A stretch of DNA of 64,000 nt from Bradyrhizobium hereditatis (GTDB taxonomy: Bacteria > Pseudomonadota > Alphaproteobacteria > Rhizobiales > Xanthobacteraceae): positions 310,001-374,000 of the forward strand of contig NZ_JAGKJK010000004.1 of the NCBI RefSeq assembly GCF_020329435.1, in the 5' to 3' direction. The position numbers were made by a program, and so were the translations under genes. Each line of letters begins with the position of its first letter. The stretch's first letter is position 1. Below the pieces are notes generated by a model. That model was not told the origin of the DNA. It did not search any database and saw only the letters and a program-made list of their open reading frames with translations. Below, in pieces: positions 46,775 to 55,454 of this stretch.

Positions 46775-47725
46775 ATGAACCCTCGCCTGATTCTGATTCC
46801 GCTCATCGCCCTGATGACCGCCGCCAATGCCGCAAGCGCATGGACGCAGGACAAGGGCACGGTCAACCCTAAGCCGCTGCCGCCGCTCGCCAACCCCAAT
46901 GATCCCAAGATCGCCGCCAAGGAGTTGTTCGGCCGCAAGGTGCTGCCGGCGGCGATGCCGACACGTGTATTCGGTTTCTATGCCCATGGCTGCATCGCAG
47001 GCGCGGAGGGGCTCCCGATCAACGGCGACAATTGGCAGGTGATGCGGCTGTCGCGCAACCGCTATTGGGGTCATCCCGACCTGGTCGCACTGATCAAACG
47101 GCTGGCCGCCAGGGCGCACAGGGATGCAGGATGGCCCGGCATCTTGGTCGGCGACATGTCGCAGCCGCGCGGCGGGCCGATGTTCACCGGGCATGCCAGC
47201 CATCAGGTCGGGCTCGATGCCGACATCTGGCTGACGCCGATGCCGAACCGGCAACTATCGCGTAACGAGCGCGAGGAGATGTCGGCGGTGATGATGGTGC
47301 GCGCCGACCGGCTCGATATCGATCCGCACACCTGGACGCCAACCCATCTCGCGGTGATCCGCGCGGCGGCGCTGGAGCCGAGCGTGCAGCGCATCTTCGT
47401 CAATGCCGCGATCAAGAAGGCGCTGTGCCGGGAAGCACGCGGCGATCGACACTGGCTGCACAAGGTGCGGCCGATGTACGGCCACGACTATCATTTCCAC
47501 ATCCGCATCAGATGTCCGCCCGGCGCCAGCGACTGCGAGAGCCAGCCCGAACCGAACGAAGGTGAAGGCTGCAGCGCCGGCGATCTCGCCTACTGGTTCA
47601 GCGATGCCGTTCTGCATCCCAAACCGCCGAAAGTGCCGCCCAAGCCGAAGCCGCCGATGACCATGGCGGACCTTCCGCCGGCGTGCAAAGCGGTGCTGAA
47701 CGCACCTGATGTGAAACACCGATGA
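46775..47725 (+). CDS. mepA: penicillin-insensitive murein endopeptidase
   Basis: 316 residues, peptidase family M74. Signal peptide (~1-21: PRLILIPLIALMTAANAASA), followed by the metal-binding segments HASHQVGLDADIW and HDYHFHIRI, both complete, and several cysteines conserved for disulfides. It cuts D-Ala-meso-DAP cross-links in peptidoglycan in the periplasm. ATG 46775 is chosen on the signal peptide. The stop overlaps the region of the next gene's leader (30 bases to its ATG), so the two genes are probably cotranscribed. Confidence 0.94.
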   Translation: MNPRLILIPLIALMTAANAASAWTQDKGTVNPKPLPPLANPNDPKIAAKELFGRKVLPAAMPTRVFGFYAHGCIAGAEGLPINGDNWQVMRLSRNRYWGHPDLVALIKRLAARAHRDAGWPGILVGDMSQPRGGPMFTGHASHQVGLDADIWLTPMPNRQLSRNEREEMSAVMMVRADRLDIDPHTWTPTHLAVIRAAALEPSVQRIFVNAAIKKALCREARGDRHWLHKVRPMYGHDYHFHIRIRCPPGASDCESQPEPNEGEGCSAGDLAYWFSDAVLHPKPPKVPPKPKPPMTMADLPPACKAVLNAPDVKHR

Positions 47726-47754
47726 TGCAACGAACAGCCAGCCGGAGAACACCG

Positions 47755-48276
47755 ATGAAGATTTGGCCCTTGATTATATCCATCGCTTTCGTCACCAGCG
47801 TGCACGCACAAACTCCGTATGCCGGGATGCAGTCGCGCTCGATCAAGGCACTTTCCGATCAGCAAATCGCGGACCTGAACGCCGGCCGCGGCATGGGTCT
47901 GGCACTTGCCGCCGAGCTGAACGGGTATCCAGGGCCGCTACACGTCCTCGAACTTGCCGACAAGCTCGAACTCTCCGCGGATCAACGCGCCAGCATGCAG
48001 CGCCTGTTCGATTCCATGAAGGCCGAGGCGATGCCACTGGGCGCGAAGCTGATCGAGCAGGAGGCCGAACTGGACAGGCAATTTGCGACCCGCACCGTCA
48101 CGCCGGAAAGCCTGAAGACGTCCACCGCGGCCGTCGCCGTGACGCAGGGAATGCTGCGCGAAACCCATTTGAAATATCACCTATCGACCGGGGGCATCCT
48201 GACCCCATCGCAGATGACGAAATATGCGGAATTGCGGGGTTACGGCAGCGGCCACAAGCGTCACCATCATCACTGA
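47755..48276 (+). CDS. Spy/CpxP-like periplasmic metal-sensor protein with His tail
   Basis: 173 residues. Signal peptide (~1-18: IWPLIISIAFVTSVHA), then a helical domain with LELADKLELSADQRASMQRLFDSMKAEAMPLG, matching the heavy-metal resistance / LTxxQ-like CpxP fold (ELSADQ here). The C-terminus ends GHKRHHHH, a natural His cluster that could bind metal ions. The function (envelope stress or metal sensing) is a family inference. ATG 47755 follows GCCGGAGAACACC. It lies 29 bases after mepA on the same strand. Confidence 0.8.
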   Translation: MKIWPLIISIAFVTSVHAQTPYAGMQSRSIKALSDQQIADLNAGRGMGLALAAELNGYPGPLHVLELADKLELSADQRASMQRLFDSMKAEAMPLGAKLIEQEAELDRQFATRTVTPESLKTSTAAVAVTQGMLRETHLKYHLSTGGILTPSQMTKYAELRGYGSGHKRHHHH

Positions 48277-48480
48277 CGGGACCCGGCTGCATCTTGCAAG
48301 ACGATGCAGCCGACTTTACCTCCTTCTCCAACCTGATTATTGTCAGGGCTGGCGACATACCCGATCGACCGCAAGTCCTTCGGGGAATACCGGAACGGCG
48401 CTTCCGACGGTCGCCCCATCCAACCAACGCCTGTTTTTTGCGCGCGGAATCCGTCGCCCGCAACACGCATGGAGCGCCCG

Positions 48481-49260
48481 ATGAATCGCCTTGCCGGCCT
48501 TTTTCTGACCTTTGCCGCATTGTTTGCAGCGGCCCCCGCGACCGCGCAGGACAAGGCCCTGACCGTGTTCGCCGCGGCCTCGATGAAGAATGCGCTCGAC
48601 GAAATCGATGCCGCCTACACCGCGAAGACCGGCACCAAGATCACCGTCAGCTACGGTCCGAGTTCAGGGCTGGCGCGGCAGATCGAACAGGGCGCGCCGG
48701 CCGACGTGTTCATCTCCGCCGATACCGATTGGATGGACTACGCGATCGCCAGGAAGACCATCAGCGAGTCGAGCCGGGTCAACTTGCTCGGCAACACCAT
48801 CGTTCTGATCGCGCCGAAGGACTCCAAGATTGAGAACGTCAGCATCGGCTCTGGCTTTGATCTTGCGAAACTCGCGGGCGGCGGCCGGATCGCGACCGGT
48901 GATGTCAAATCCGTTCCCGTCGGCAAATATGCCAAAGCGGCCCTGGAAAAGCTCGGTGCATGGCAGGCCGCCGAGCCGAAATTCGCGATGGCCGAAAGCG
49001 TGCGCGCAGCGCTGACGCTGGTGGCGCGCGGTGAAGCTGCGCTCGGCATCGTTTATTCCACCGACGCCAGGATCGAACCCGGTGTCAAGATCGTCGGCAC
49101 CTTTCCGGCCGATTCCCATCCCGCCATCATCTATCCGGTTGCGGCGACGATGGCAGCGAAGCCGGAGGCAGCGAACTATCTCGCCTTCCTCCGCTCGACC
49201 GCTGCGAAGAACATCCTCGAGAAATACGGCTTCAAGTTTCTCGTCAGCCCGTCGACCTGA
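48481..49260 (+). CDS. modA: molybdate ABC transporter substrate-binding protein
   Basis: 259 residues. Signal peptide (~1-22, cleavage after ATA-QD), then the ModA core: LTVFAAASMKNALDEIDAAY, SYGPSSGLARQIEQGAPADVFISAD and LALVARGEAALGIVYSTDA-like C-terminal segment. It binds molybdate or tungstate in the periplasm. ATG 48481 has GGAG ten bases upstream; another ATG at 48469 is possible. The 204-base gap ahead shows no ModE-type palindrome that I can recognise. First gene of modABC, with the stop overlapping modB. Confidence 0.95.
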   Translation: MNRLAGLFLTFAALFAAAPATAQDKALTVFAAASMKNALDEIDAAYTAKTGTKITVSYGPSSGLARQIEQGAPADVFISADTDWMDYAIARKTISESSRVNLLGNTIVLIAPKDSKIENVSIGSGFDLAKLAGGGRIATGDVKSVPVGKYAKAALEKLGAWQAAEPKFAMAESVRAALTLVARGEAALGIVYSTDARIEPGVKIVGTFPADSHPAIIYPVAATMAAKPEAANYLAFLRSTAAKNILEKYGFKFLVSPST

Positions 49261-49955
49261 TGCTCGATATCTCGCCCGCCGAATGGACGGCCATCCTGCT
49301 GTCGCTGCGGGTGGCCGTCATTGCAACGCTGGTGGCGACGCCGTTCGGGATCGCGTTGGCATGGCTATTGGCGCGGCGTGAGTTCTGGGGCAAGCCCGTT
49401 GTCGATGCGCTGGTGCACCTGCCGCTGGTGCTGCCGCCGGTCGTGACCGGCTATCTCCTGCTATTGACCTTCGGCCGCCGCGGCCTGGTCGGCGCGTGGC
49501 TTGCCGACAACCTCGGCATCGTGTTCGCGTTTCGCTGGACCGGCGCTGCGCTCGCCTGCGGCGTGATGTCGTTTCCGCTACTGGTGCGGCCGATCCGGCT
49601 TTCGATCGAGGCAATTGACCGCCGGCTCGAGCAAGCCTCCAGCACGCTCGGCGCCGCGCCATGGCAGGTATTTGCGACCGTCACACTACCGCTGGCGCTG
49701 CCCGGCGTTCTCGCCGGCATGGTGCTCGGCTTCGCCAAGGCGATCGGCGAGTTCGGCGCCACCATCACCTTCGTCTCCAACATTCCGGGCGAGACTCAGA
49801 CTATCTCGTCCGCGATCTATTCGTTGATCCAGACGCCAGACGGTGACGCCGCAGCCATGCGGCTGGTTGTCGTTTCCACCGTGATCTCAATGGGCGCGCT
49901 GATCGCCTCCGAATGGTTCGCGCGGCGCGCCACCAGACGCCTGCACGGAAACTGA
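49260..49955 (+). CDS. modB: molybdate ABC transporter permease
   Basis: 231 residues with about five to six transmembrane helices. It begins on the last base of the modA stop (TGATG overlap), showing translational coupling. The EAA-type coupling motif is the segment [25 protein letters not shown], characteristic of ModB. Length is typical. It forms the membrane channel of the ModA2B2C2 importer. Confidence 0.95.
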   Translation: MLDISPAEWTAILLSLRVAVIATLVATPFGIALAWLLARREFWGKPVVDALVHLPLVLPPVVTGYLLLLTFGRRGLVGAWLADNLGIVFAFRWTGAALACGVMSFPLLVRPIRLSIEAIDRRLEQASSTLGAAPWQVFATVTLPLALPGVLAGMVLGFAKAIGEFGATITFVSNIPGETQTISSAIYSLIQTPDGDAAAMRLVVVSTVISMGALIASEWFARRATRRLHGN

Positions 49956-49957
49956 CC

Positions 49958-50617
49958 GTGCTACGGGTCGACGTCACCAAACAGCTCGGCGAGTTCTCGC
50001 TCGAAGCCAAATTCGAAAGCCAGGGCCGCGTCACCGGGCTGTTCGGTGCGTCCGGCGCCGGCAAGACCTCGCTGATCAACATGATCGCCGGCCTGCTGCG
50101 GCCCGACCGTGGCGTCATTGCGCTCGATGATGAAACGCTCGACGACACCTCGGCAGGCGTGCACGTGCCGCCGCACCGGCGCCGGATCGGCTACGTATTT
50201 CAGGATGCGCGATTGTTTCCGCATCTCAACGTGCGGCAAAATCTCGATTACGGCCGGCAGATGAATCGCGTCACGGCGGACCCCGCGCAGTTCAGCCGCA
50301 TCACTGATTTGCTCGATATCGGCAGCCTGCTCGATCGTCGCCCCGGCCGGCTCTCCGGCGGCGAGCGCCAGCGCGTCGCGCTCGGCCGCGCGCTGTTATC
50401 AAAGCCGCGCCTGCTGCTGCTCGATGAACCGTTGGGATCGCTTGACGAGGGCCGCAAGGAGGAAATCCTGCCCTATCTGGTCCGACTGCGCGACGAGGGC
50501 ATTCCGATGGTCTATGTCAGCCACGACGCCGCCGAGCTACGCCAGCTCGCGACGCAGATCGTGATGCTCAAGCGCGGCCGGGTGACCGCGCTCGGTGGCG
50601 TCAAGGTTCTGACGTAA
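49958..50617 (+). CDS. modC: molybdate ABC transporter ATP-binding protein, short form
   Basis: 219 residues. Walker [18 protein letters not shown], signature [16 protein letters not shown], Walker [15 protein letters not shown] and H-loop VSHDAAEL. Unlike E. coli ModC (~350 residues), it stops right after the nucleotide-binding domain and has no molybdate-sensing MOP/TOBE domain, so trans-inhibition by molybdate is absent. The GTG start at 49958, two bases after the modB stop, is chosen; the frame open from 49913 overlaps modB and lacks conservation. Confidence 0.93.
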   Translation: MLRVDVTKQLGEFSLEAKFESQGRVTGLFGASGAGKTSLINMIAGLLRPDRGVIALDDETLDDTSAGVHVPPHRRRIGYVFQDARLFPHLNVRQNLDYGRQMNRVTADPAQFSRITDLLDIGSLLDRRPGRLSGGERQRVALGRALLSKPRLLLLDEPLGSLDEGRKEEILPYLVRLRDEGIPMVYVSHDAAELRQLATQIVMLKRGRVTALGGVKVLT

Positions 50618-50635
50618 GCATCATCGGATTAGTTT

Positions 50636-50718
50636 CGTAGGATGGGTGGAGCGCAGCGATACCCATCGCCATGGACACCGGAATTGATGGGTATCGCTAC
50701 CGCTCCACCCATCCTACG
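50636..50718. terminator. long near-perfect hairpin between modC and ilvD (repeat E)
   Basis: Left arm 50636-50667 (starts CGTAGGATGGGTGGAGCG) and right arm 50686-50718 (ends CGCTCCACCCATCCTACG) are complementary over about 32 positions with a single-base indel. The loop is 18 bases. It sits exactly between convergent genes, so a bidirectional terminator role is likely. The GTAGGATGGGTGGAGCG word is a common repeat type in this lineage. Confidence 0.75.
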
Positions 50719-50734
50719 ATCGACGGCTTGAATC

Positions 50735-52579
50735 TCACTCCGGCACGATCCGCACTGCGCCGCGGGCGGCGCTCGTGGTCAGCGCCGCATAGGCCTTCAG
50801 CGCCGTCGTCACGTTGCGCTTGCGCTTCTGGGCGGGCTTCCAGGCGTCCGCCCCGCGGGCCAGCATGGCCTCGCGGCGCTTCGCCAGCGTGCCATCATCG
50901 ACCGCGAGGCTGATCGAACGCGCCGGGATGTCGATCTTGATGAGATCGCCGTCCTCGACGAGGCCGATCAGACCGCCTTCGGCGGCTTCCGGCGAGATGT
51001 GGCCGATCGACAGGCCCGAGGAGCCGCCGGAAAAGCGGCCGTCGGTGATCAGCGCGCAGACCTTTCCGAGCCCCATCGATTTCAGATAGCTGGTCGGGTA
51101 CAGCATCTCCTGCATGCCGGGGCCGCCGCGCGGACCCTCGTAGCGCACCACGACGACATCGCCGGCCTTGATCTTGCCGCCCAGAATGCCTTCGACCGCC
51201 GCGTCCTGGCTCTCAAAGATCCGCGCCGGGCCCTCGAACTTCAAAATGCTCTCGTCGACGCCGGCGGTCTTCACGATGCAGCCGTCGAGCGCGAGATTGC
51301 CGGACAGCACAGCAAGGCCGCCATCCTTGGAGAACGCATGCGCAACGTCGCGGATGCAGCCCGTCGCACGATCGGTGTCGAGCTCCTCGAAGCGGCGCTC
51401 CTGGCTGAACGCGACTTGGGTCGGCACATTGCCCGGCGCCGCCATGAAGAATTTGCGGACGCTTTCGCTCTTGGTGCGGACGATGTCCCAACGGCCAAGC
51501 GCGTCCTCCAACGTCCTGGAGTGAACCATCGGCAGGCCGCGGTTGAGCAGGCCGGCACGATCGAGCTCGCCGAGGATCGCCATCACGCCGCCGGCGCGGT
51601 GGACGTCTTCCAGATGCACGTCCGCCACCGACGGCGCCACCTTGCAGAGCACAGGCACCCGGCGCGACAGGCGGTCGATGTCCTGCATCGTGAACGGCAC
51701 CTGCCCTTCATGGGCAGCGGCCAGGAGATGCAGCACGGTATTGGTCGAGCCGCCCATCGCGATATCGAGCGTCATGGCATTCTCGAACGCCTTGAAGCTG
51801 GCGATCGTGCGCGGCAGCGCGGTTTCGTCATCCTGCTCGTAATAGCGCCGCGCCAGATCGACGATCAGGTGGCCGGCCTCGACGAACAGCCCCTTGCGGT
51901 CGGCATGCGTCGCCAGGATCGAGCCGTTGCCCGGCAGCGCCAGCCCCAGCGCCTCGGTGAGGCAGTTCATGGAATTAGCGGTGAACATGCCCGAGCACGA
52001 GCCGCAGGTCGGACAGGCCGAGCGCTCGATCACCTCCACATCGGCGTCGCTGACGTTGGTATCGGCGGCGGCGACCATGGCGTCGATCAGATCGACCGCG
52101 CGGATCTTGCCCTTGAGGTTGACCTTGCCCGATTCCATCGGCCCGCCCGAGACGAACACGGTCGGGATGTTGATGCGTAGCGCCGCCATCAACATGCCCG
52201 GCGTGATCTTGTCGCAGTTGGAGATGCAGACCATGGCGTCGGCGCAATGCGCATTGACCATGTACTCGACGCTATCGGCGATGATTTCGCGCGACGGCAG
52301 GCTGTAGAGCATGCCGTCATGGCCCATCGCGATGCCGTCATCGACGGCGATGGTGTTGAACTCCTTGGCGACGCCGCCCGCCTTCTCGATTTCGCGCGCG
52401 ACGAGCTGGCCGAGATCCTTCAGGTGCACGTGGCCGGGCACGAACTGGGTGAAAGAATTGACCACCGCAATGATCGGCTTGCCAAAGTCCTCGTTCTTCA
52501 TGCCGGTGGCGCGCCAGAGGCCGCGGGCGCCCGCCATGTTGCGGCCATGGGTCGTGGTGCGGGAACGGTAGGCGGGCAT
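50735..52579 (-). CDS. ilvD: dihydroxy-acid dehydratase
   Basis: 614 residues; converts dihydroxy-isovalerate and dihydroxy-methylvalerate to the keto acids in valine/isoleucine synthesis. Fe-S ligands are in [12 protein letters not shown] and [40 protein letters not shown] near the C-terminus is the IlvD/Edd signature 2. The start is ATG 52579 ([14 protein letters not shown]) with AAGGACAG upstream; 33 further residues to 52678 are not conserved. Upstream on the same strand lies the CoA transferase with a 136-base gap. Confidence 0.96.
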   Translation of the reverse strand: MPAYRSRTTTHGRNMAGARGLWRATGMKNEDFGKPIIAVVNSFTQFVPGHVHLKDLGQLVAREIEKAGGVAKEFNTIAVDDGIAMGHDGMLYSLPSREIIADSVEYMVNAHCADAMVCISNCDKITPGMLMAALRINIPTVFVSGGPMESGKVNLKGKIRAVDLIDAMVAAADTNVSDADVEVIERSACPTCGSCSGMFTANSMNCLTEALGLALPGNGSILATHADRKGLFVEAGHLIVDLARRYYEQDDETALPRTIASFKAFENAMTLDIAMGGSTNTVLHLLAAAHEGQVPFTMQDIDRLSRRVPVLCKVAPSVADVHLEDVHRAGGVMAILGELDRAGLLNRGLPMVHSRTLEDALGRWDIVRTKSESVRKFFMAAPGNVPTQVAFSQERRFEELDTDRATGCIRDVAHAFSKDGGLAVLSGNLALDGCIVKTAGVDESILKFEGPARIFESQDAAVEGILGGKIKAGDVVVVRYEGPRGGPGMQEMLYPTSYLKSMGLGKVCALITDGRFSGGSSGLSIGHISPEAAEGGLIGLVEDGDLIKIDIPARSISLAVDDGTLAKRREAMLARGADAWKPAQKRKRNVTTALKAYAALTTSAARGAVRIVPE

Positions 52580-52715
52580 GATCTGTCCTTCTGGAAGCGG
52601 GAAAGGCGTTCTTTTAGACGGTAAGCCCTGCGGCTCAAAGCTTCTTGGCGCAGGGTCGCCATGCGCCGGCCTGCTCAAAACGGGACAGGAACCAGACGAC
52701 CTGCCTCAGCTACCG

Positions 52716-53909
52716 CTAGACCACCTCGCGGGCCCGCAGTTCCGCGATCGCGCCTGCGTCATAGCCGAGCGAAGCCAGCACCTCCTCGGTGTGGGCGCTG
52801 AGTGCGGGCGCCATGCGGTCGAGCCTTCCGCCGCCATGGGCGAGCTGAAAGCCAGTGCCGGCAAAGCGCAGCCGACCATAGGGCGTATCGATCTCCTGGA
52901 TGGCGCCGCGCGCCAATGTTTGCGGGTGATCGATCACCTCCTCGACCTTCCAGATGCTGGCGCAGGGCGCGCCCGCGGCCTCCAGGATAGTCTCCCACTC
53001 CCGCGGGTCCTTCTTCGAGAGCGCCTCCTCGATGATGGCCCGCAAAGCCTTCTCGTTCTCCTGCCGCGCAAACCAGTCGACGAAGCGCGGGTCCTCCAGC
53101 ACATCGGCACGGCCCAGCGTCGTCATCAGCGCCTGGTATTGCTTCTCGCTGTTGACGGCGAGCAGCAGATAACCGTCGCCGGCCTTGAATAGATTGGCGG
53201 TGGGCCGGCGGCTGACGGCCTGATTGCCGGAAAGCTGCTGGCGGTGGCCGGCCACCGAATAGTCCGCCACCTGTCCGGACAGGAACGCCAGCGTCGCCTC
53301 GAGCATGGAGACGTCAACCAGCTGGCCCTTGCCGGTATGGGTGCGCTGGAATAGCGCGCTCGACACGCCGAACGCTGCGGTAGCCCCCGACAGCACGTCG
53401 CAAACCGCAAAGCCCGCCCGGGTCGGTCCGGTCTCGGGATGGCCGGTGATCGACATGATGCCTGACAATGCCTGGATCTTGCCGTCATAGCCGGCGCCCG
53501 ATCGGCCCGGCCCGGTCTGGCCGAAGCCGGAAATGGCGCAATAGATCAGCCGCGGATTGATTGCCGACAGCGCGGCATAGCCGATGCCGAGCCTATCCAT
53601 CACGCCGGGCCGGAAATTCTCCATCACCACGTCGGCTTGGGCTGCGAGCTGCTTGACAATGGTTATCGCTTCCGGCTTCGAGAGGTCGAGCGTCAGGCTG
53701 CGCTTGTTGCCGTTGATCGCCTGCCAGCCCGGCGCAAGGCCGCGCTCGGCCCATTCGCGGCTGAGCGGCGTACGTCGCATGTCCTCGCCCTCACGCCGTT
53801 CTACCTTGATGACGTCAGCCCCGAGCAGCGCGAGTTGATAGCTCGCATATGGGCCGGCCAGCACCTGCGTGAAGTCGAGAATCTTCACGCCTTCGAACGG
53901 TCGGGTCAA
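52716..53909 (-). CDS. CaiB/BaiF type III CoA transferase
   Basis: 397 residues. The family N-terminus GVKILDFTQVLAGPYASYQLALLGADVIKVER is complete. It also has FRPGVMDRLGIGY, GYDGKIQALSGIMS and KGQLVDVSMLEATLAFLS, the last carrying the catalytic Asp expected in Frc-like enzymes. It moves CoA between carboxylic acids such as formate/oxalate or succinate-type donors; substrate unknown. The upstream neighbour (67 bases away, same strand) is the GrdB-like protein, so the two probably form one transcript. Confidence 0.9.
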   Translation of the reverse strand: MTRPFEGVKILDFTQVLAGPYASYQLALLGADVIKVERREGEDMRRTPLSREWAERGLAPGWQAINGNKRSLTLDLSKPEAITIVKQLAAQADVVMENFRPGVMDRLGIGYAALSAINPRLIYCAISGFGQTGPGRSGAGYDGKIQALSGIMSITGHPETGPTRAGFAVCDVLSGATAAFGVSSALFQRTHTGKGQLVDVSMLEATLAFLSGQVADYSVAGHRQQLSGNQAVSRRPTANLFKAGDGYLLLAVNSEKQYQALMTTLGRADVLEDPRFVDWFARQENEKALRAIIEEALSKKDPREWETILEAAGAPCASIWKVEEVIDHPQTLARGAIQEIDTPYGRLRFAGTGFQLAHGGGRLDRMAPALSAHTEEVLASLGYDAGAIAELRAREVV

Positions 53910-53976
53910 AGGGGCATACTCCGAAATCGCTGCTCTTTTCTACTTGCCGTGCCTGTGCGCGGAGCGCGCGGTGGTG

Positions 53977-54906
53977 TCACGCCGCCCGGTTGCCGCGCGC
54001 GATCTCCTTCTGCTTGTCGAACTCGGCACGGCGCCGCGCCAGCTCTTCCGGGCTCATCTGCGAGATGTTGTTGTAGTCGAGCTTCCAGGACGCATCCTCG
54101 CTCCAGCGCAGCGGCGATTGCATCGTGGTGCGCGCGCCGGGCGCGGACTCCAATAGACGCAGCGCCAGCTCCAGCGTCAGGGCCTGCGACTCCACGTCAT
54201 GTGGCTTGCCGGCGGAGTTGCCGAGCGGGAAGTCCGAGAACAAAAAGCGCGGCGCGGCGGCATATTCGACGATATCCTTGGCGCAGCCCATCACCACGGT
54301 AGCAATACCGTTGGCTTCAAGATGGCGTGCCACCAGCGCTGAGGTCTGATGACAGACAGGGCAGTTCGGCACGATCACGGCGGCATCGACCTTGTCGGCG
54401 AGGCAGCGGGCGAGGATGTCGGGCGCGTCGATGTCGATGGTGACGCGGTGGCTACGGTTGGTCGGCGCGCCAAAGAAGCGCGGCGCCACTTCGCCGATCC
54501 GCCCCGCGGCCGCGGCCTTCAGAAGCTGCGGCAATGGAAACCAGGTACCGCTGTCGGTCGCGGTGGTGTGCTTGCGGTCATAGCCGATGTGCGAGATCCG
54601 CAAATCATGCTGCTTCGACGTATCGCCGTCATAGACCTTGTAGAACTTGGCGCTGCCATTGTACGGCGCACCCGGGCCCTGATCGCCCTTGGTCGGATCA
54701 TACTGCGCGGCCGTCGTGATGATGGTGACGCGCGATTGTGCGAGCGGCTTTTTCAGCGGTTGGAACGGCGCATCGACATAATGCGCCCAGCGGTAGGGCG
54801 TGGTGTAGCCGATCGCCGCGTAATAGTCGCGGGTCCGCTGCATGTAGGGAATGGGAGAATCGTAATCGGGCGCAAAGCCGAGCTGTTCGTCAGAGGGGCC
54901 GGACAT
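53977..54906 (-). CDS. GrdB-like (glycine/sarcosine/betaine reductase B family) protein with CxxC
   Basis: 309 residues, cytoplasmic. It contains DAAVIVPNCPVCHQTSALVARHLEANGIATVV, which resembles the active segment of the B components of glycine/betaine reductases but with Cys-x-x-Cys (CPVC) in place of selenocysteine. The C-terminal part (KPHDVESQALTLELALRLLE) also fits the family. Aerobic bacteria carry such homologues without the rest of the reductase complex; their reaction is not known. The family call is from memory of the motif. ATG 54906 has GGAGAG upstream. First gene of a probable operon with the CoA transferase. Confidence 0.7.
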   Translation of the reverse strand: MSGPSDEQLGFAPDYDSPIPYMQRTRDYYAAIGYTTPYRWAHYVDAPFQPLKKPLAQSRVTIITTAAQYDPTKGDQGPGAPYNGSAKFYKVYDGDTSKQHDLRISHIGYDRKHTTATDSGTWFPLPQLLKAAAAGRIGEVAPRFFGAPTNRSHRVTIDIDAPDILARCLADKVDAAVIVPNCPVCHQTSALVARHLEANGIATVVMGCAKDIVEYAAAPRFLFSDFPLGNSAGKPHDVESQALTLELALRLLESAPGARTTMQSPLRWSEDASWKLDYNNISQMSPEELARRRAEFDKQKEIARGNRAA

Positions 54907-55168
54907 TGTTGTGTCTCTCCTTGCGTTTCCACCTGAGGTCATCGACTGCTTTCGGCTAAGCTAATGACAGTTCGCCGTTTCCTCAACAGCAGAAAATGCG
55001 CTGGACCGGCTGCGTAGTGCATGCCGGCTGTGCTGCGATGGATCGCACGAAGAGCCTTTCGGTCGCGCGGCGGCCACCGGGATGCTCAAGTCGGGAGAAA
55101 GTCATGGAACTGGGGAGGTCGATAACTCGTTCAGACTTGAGCACCGATTGCCGCAACGGAGGTTAGCT

Positions 55169-55396
55169 ATGCCAGGTACCGCCGGAACGAAGGATCACGT
55201 GTACAAGATCCTGGATCTCGCAGGGTCTTCCGAAAAAAGTATCGAGGATGCCATTCAGAACGCCATCGCCCGCGCATCAAAAACCATTCGCGAAATGAAA
55301 TGGTTCGAAGTCGTGCAAACCAGGGGCGATATCGAAAACGGCTCGGTTCGCCACTACCAGGTCATCTTGCGGGTTGGATTTACCCTGGAGGAGTAA
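55169..55396 (+). CDS. dodecin family flavin-binding protein
   Basis: 75 residues with the whole dodecin pattern: [24 protein letters not shown] then [16 protein letters not shown] and [16 protein letters not shown]. It should assemble as a dodecamer that stores flavin; the conserved Trp and Gln that stack on the isoalloxazine are in WFEVVQ. ATG 55169 has a strong CGGAGG ribosome site, which excludes the longer frame from 55082. It stands alone; the 262-base gap upstream shows nothing else. Confidence 0.94.
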   Translation: MPGTAGTKDHVYKILDLAGSSEKSIEDAIQNAIARASKTIREMKWFEVVQTRGDIENGSVRHYQVILRVGFTLEE

Positions 55397-55454
55397 TTCC
55401 GGCACAGCGCGCCGCGTCGAGTCAGGCGTCGGTGGCGTAAGCCACGGACCGCGC

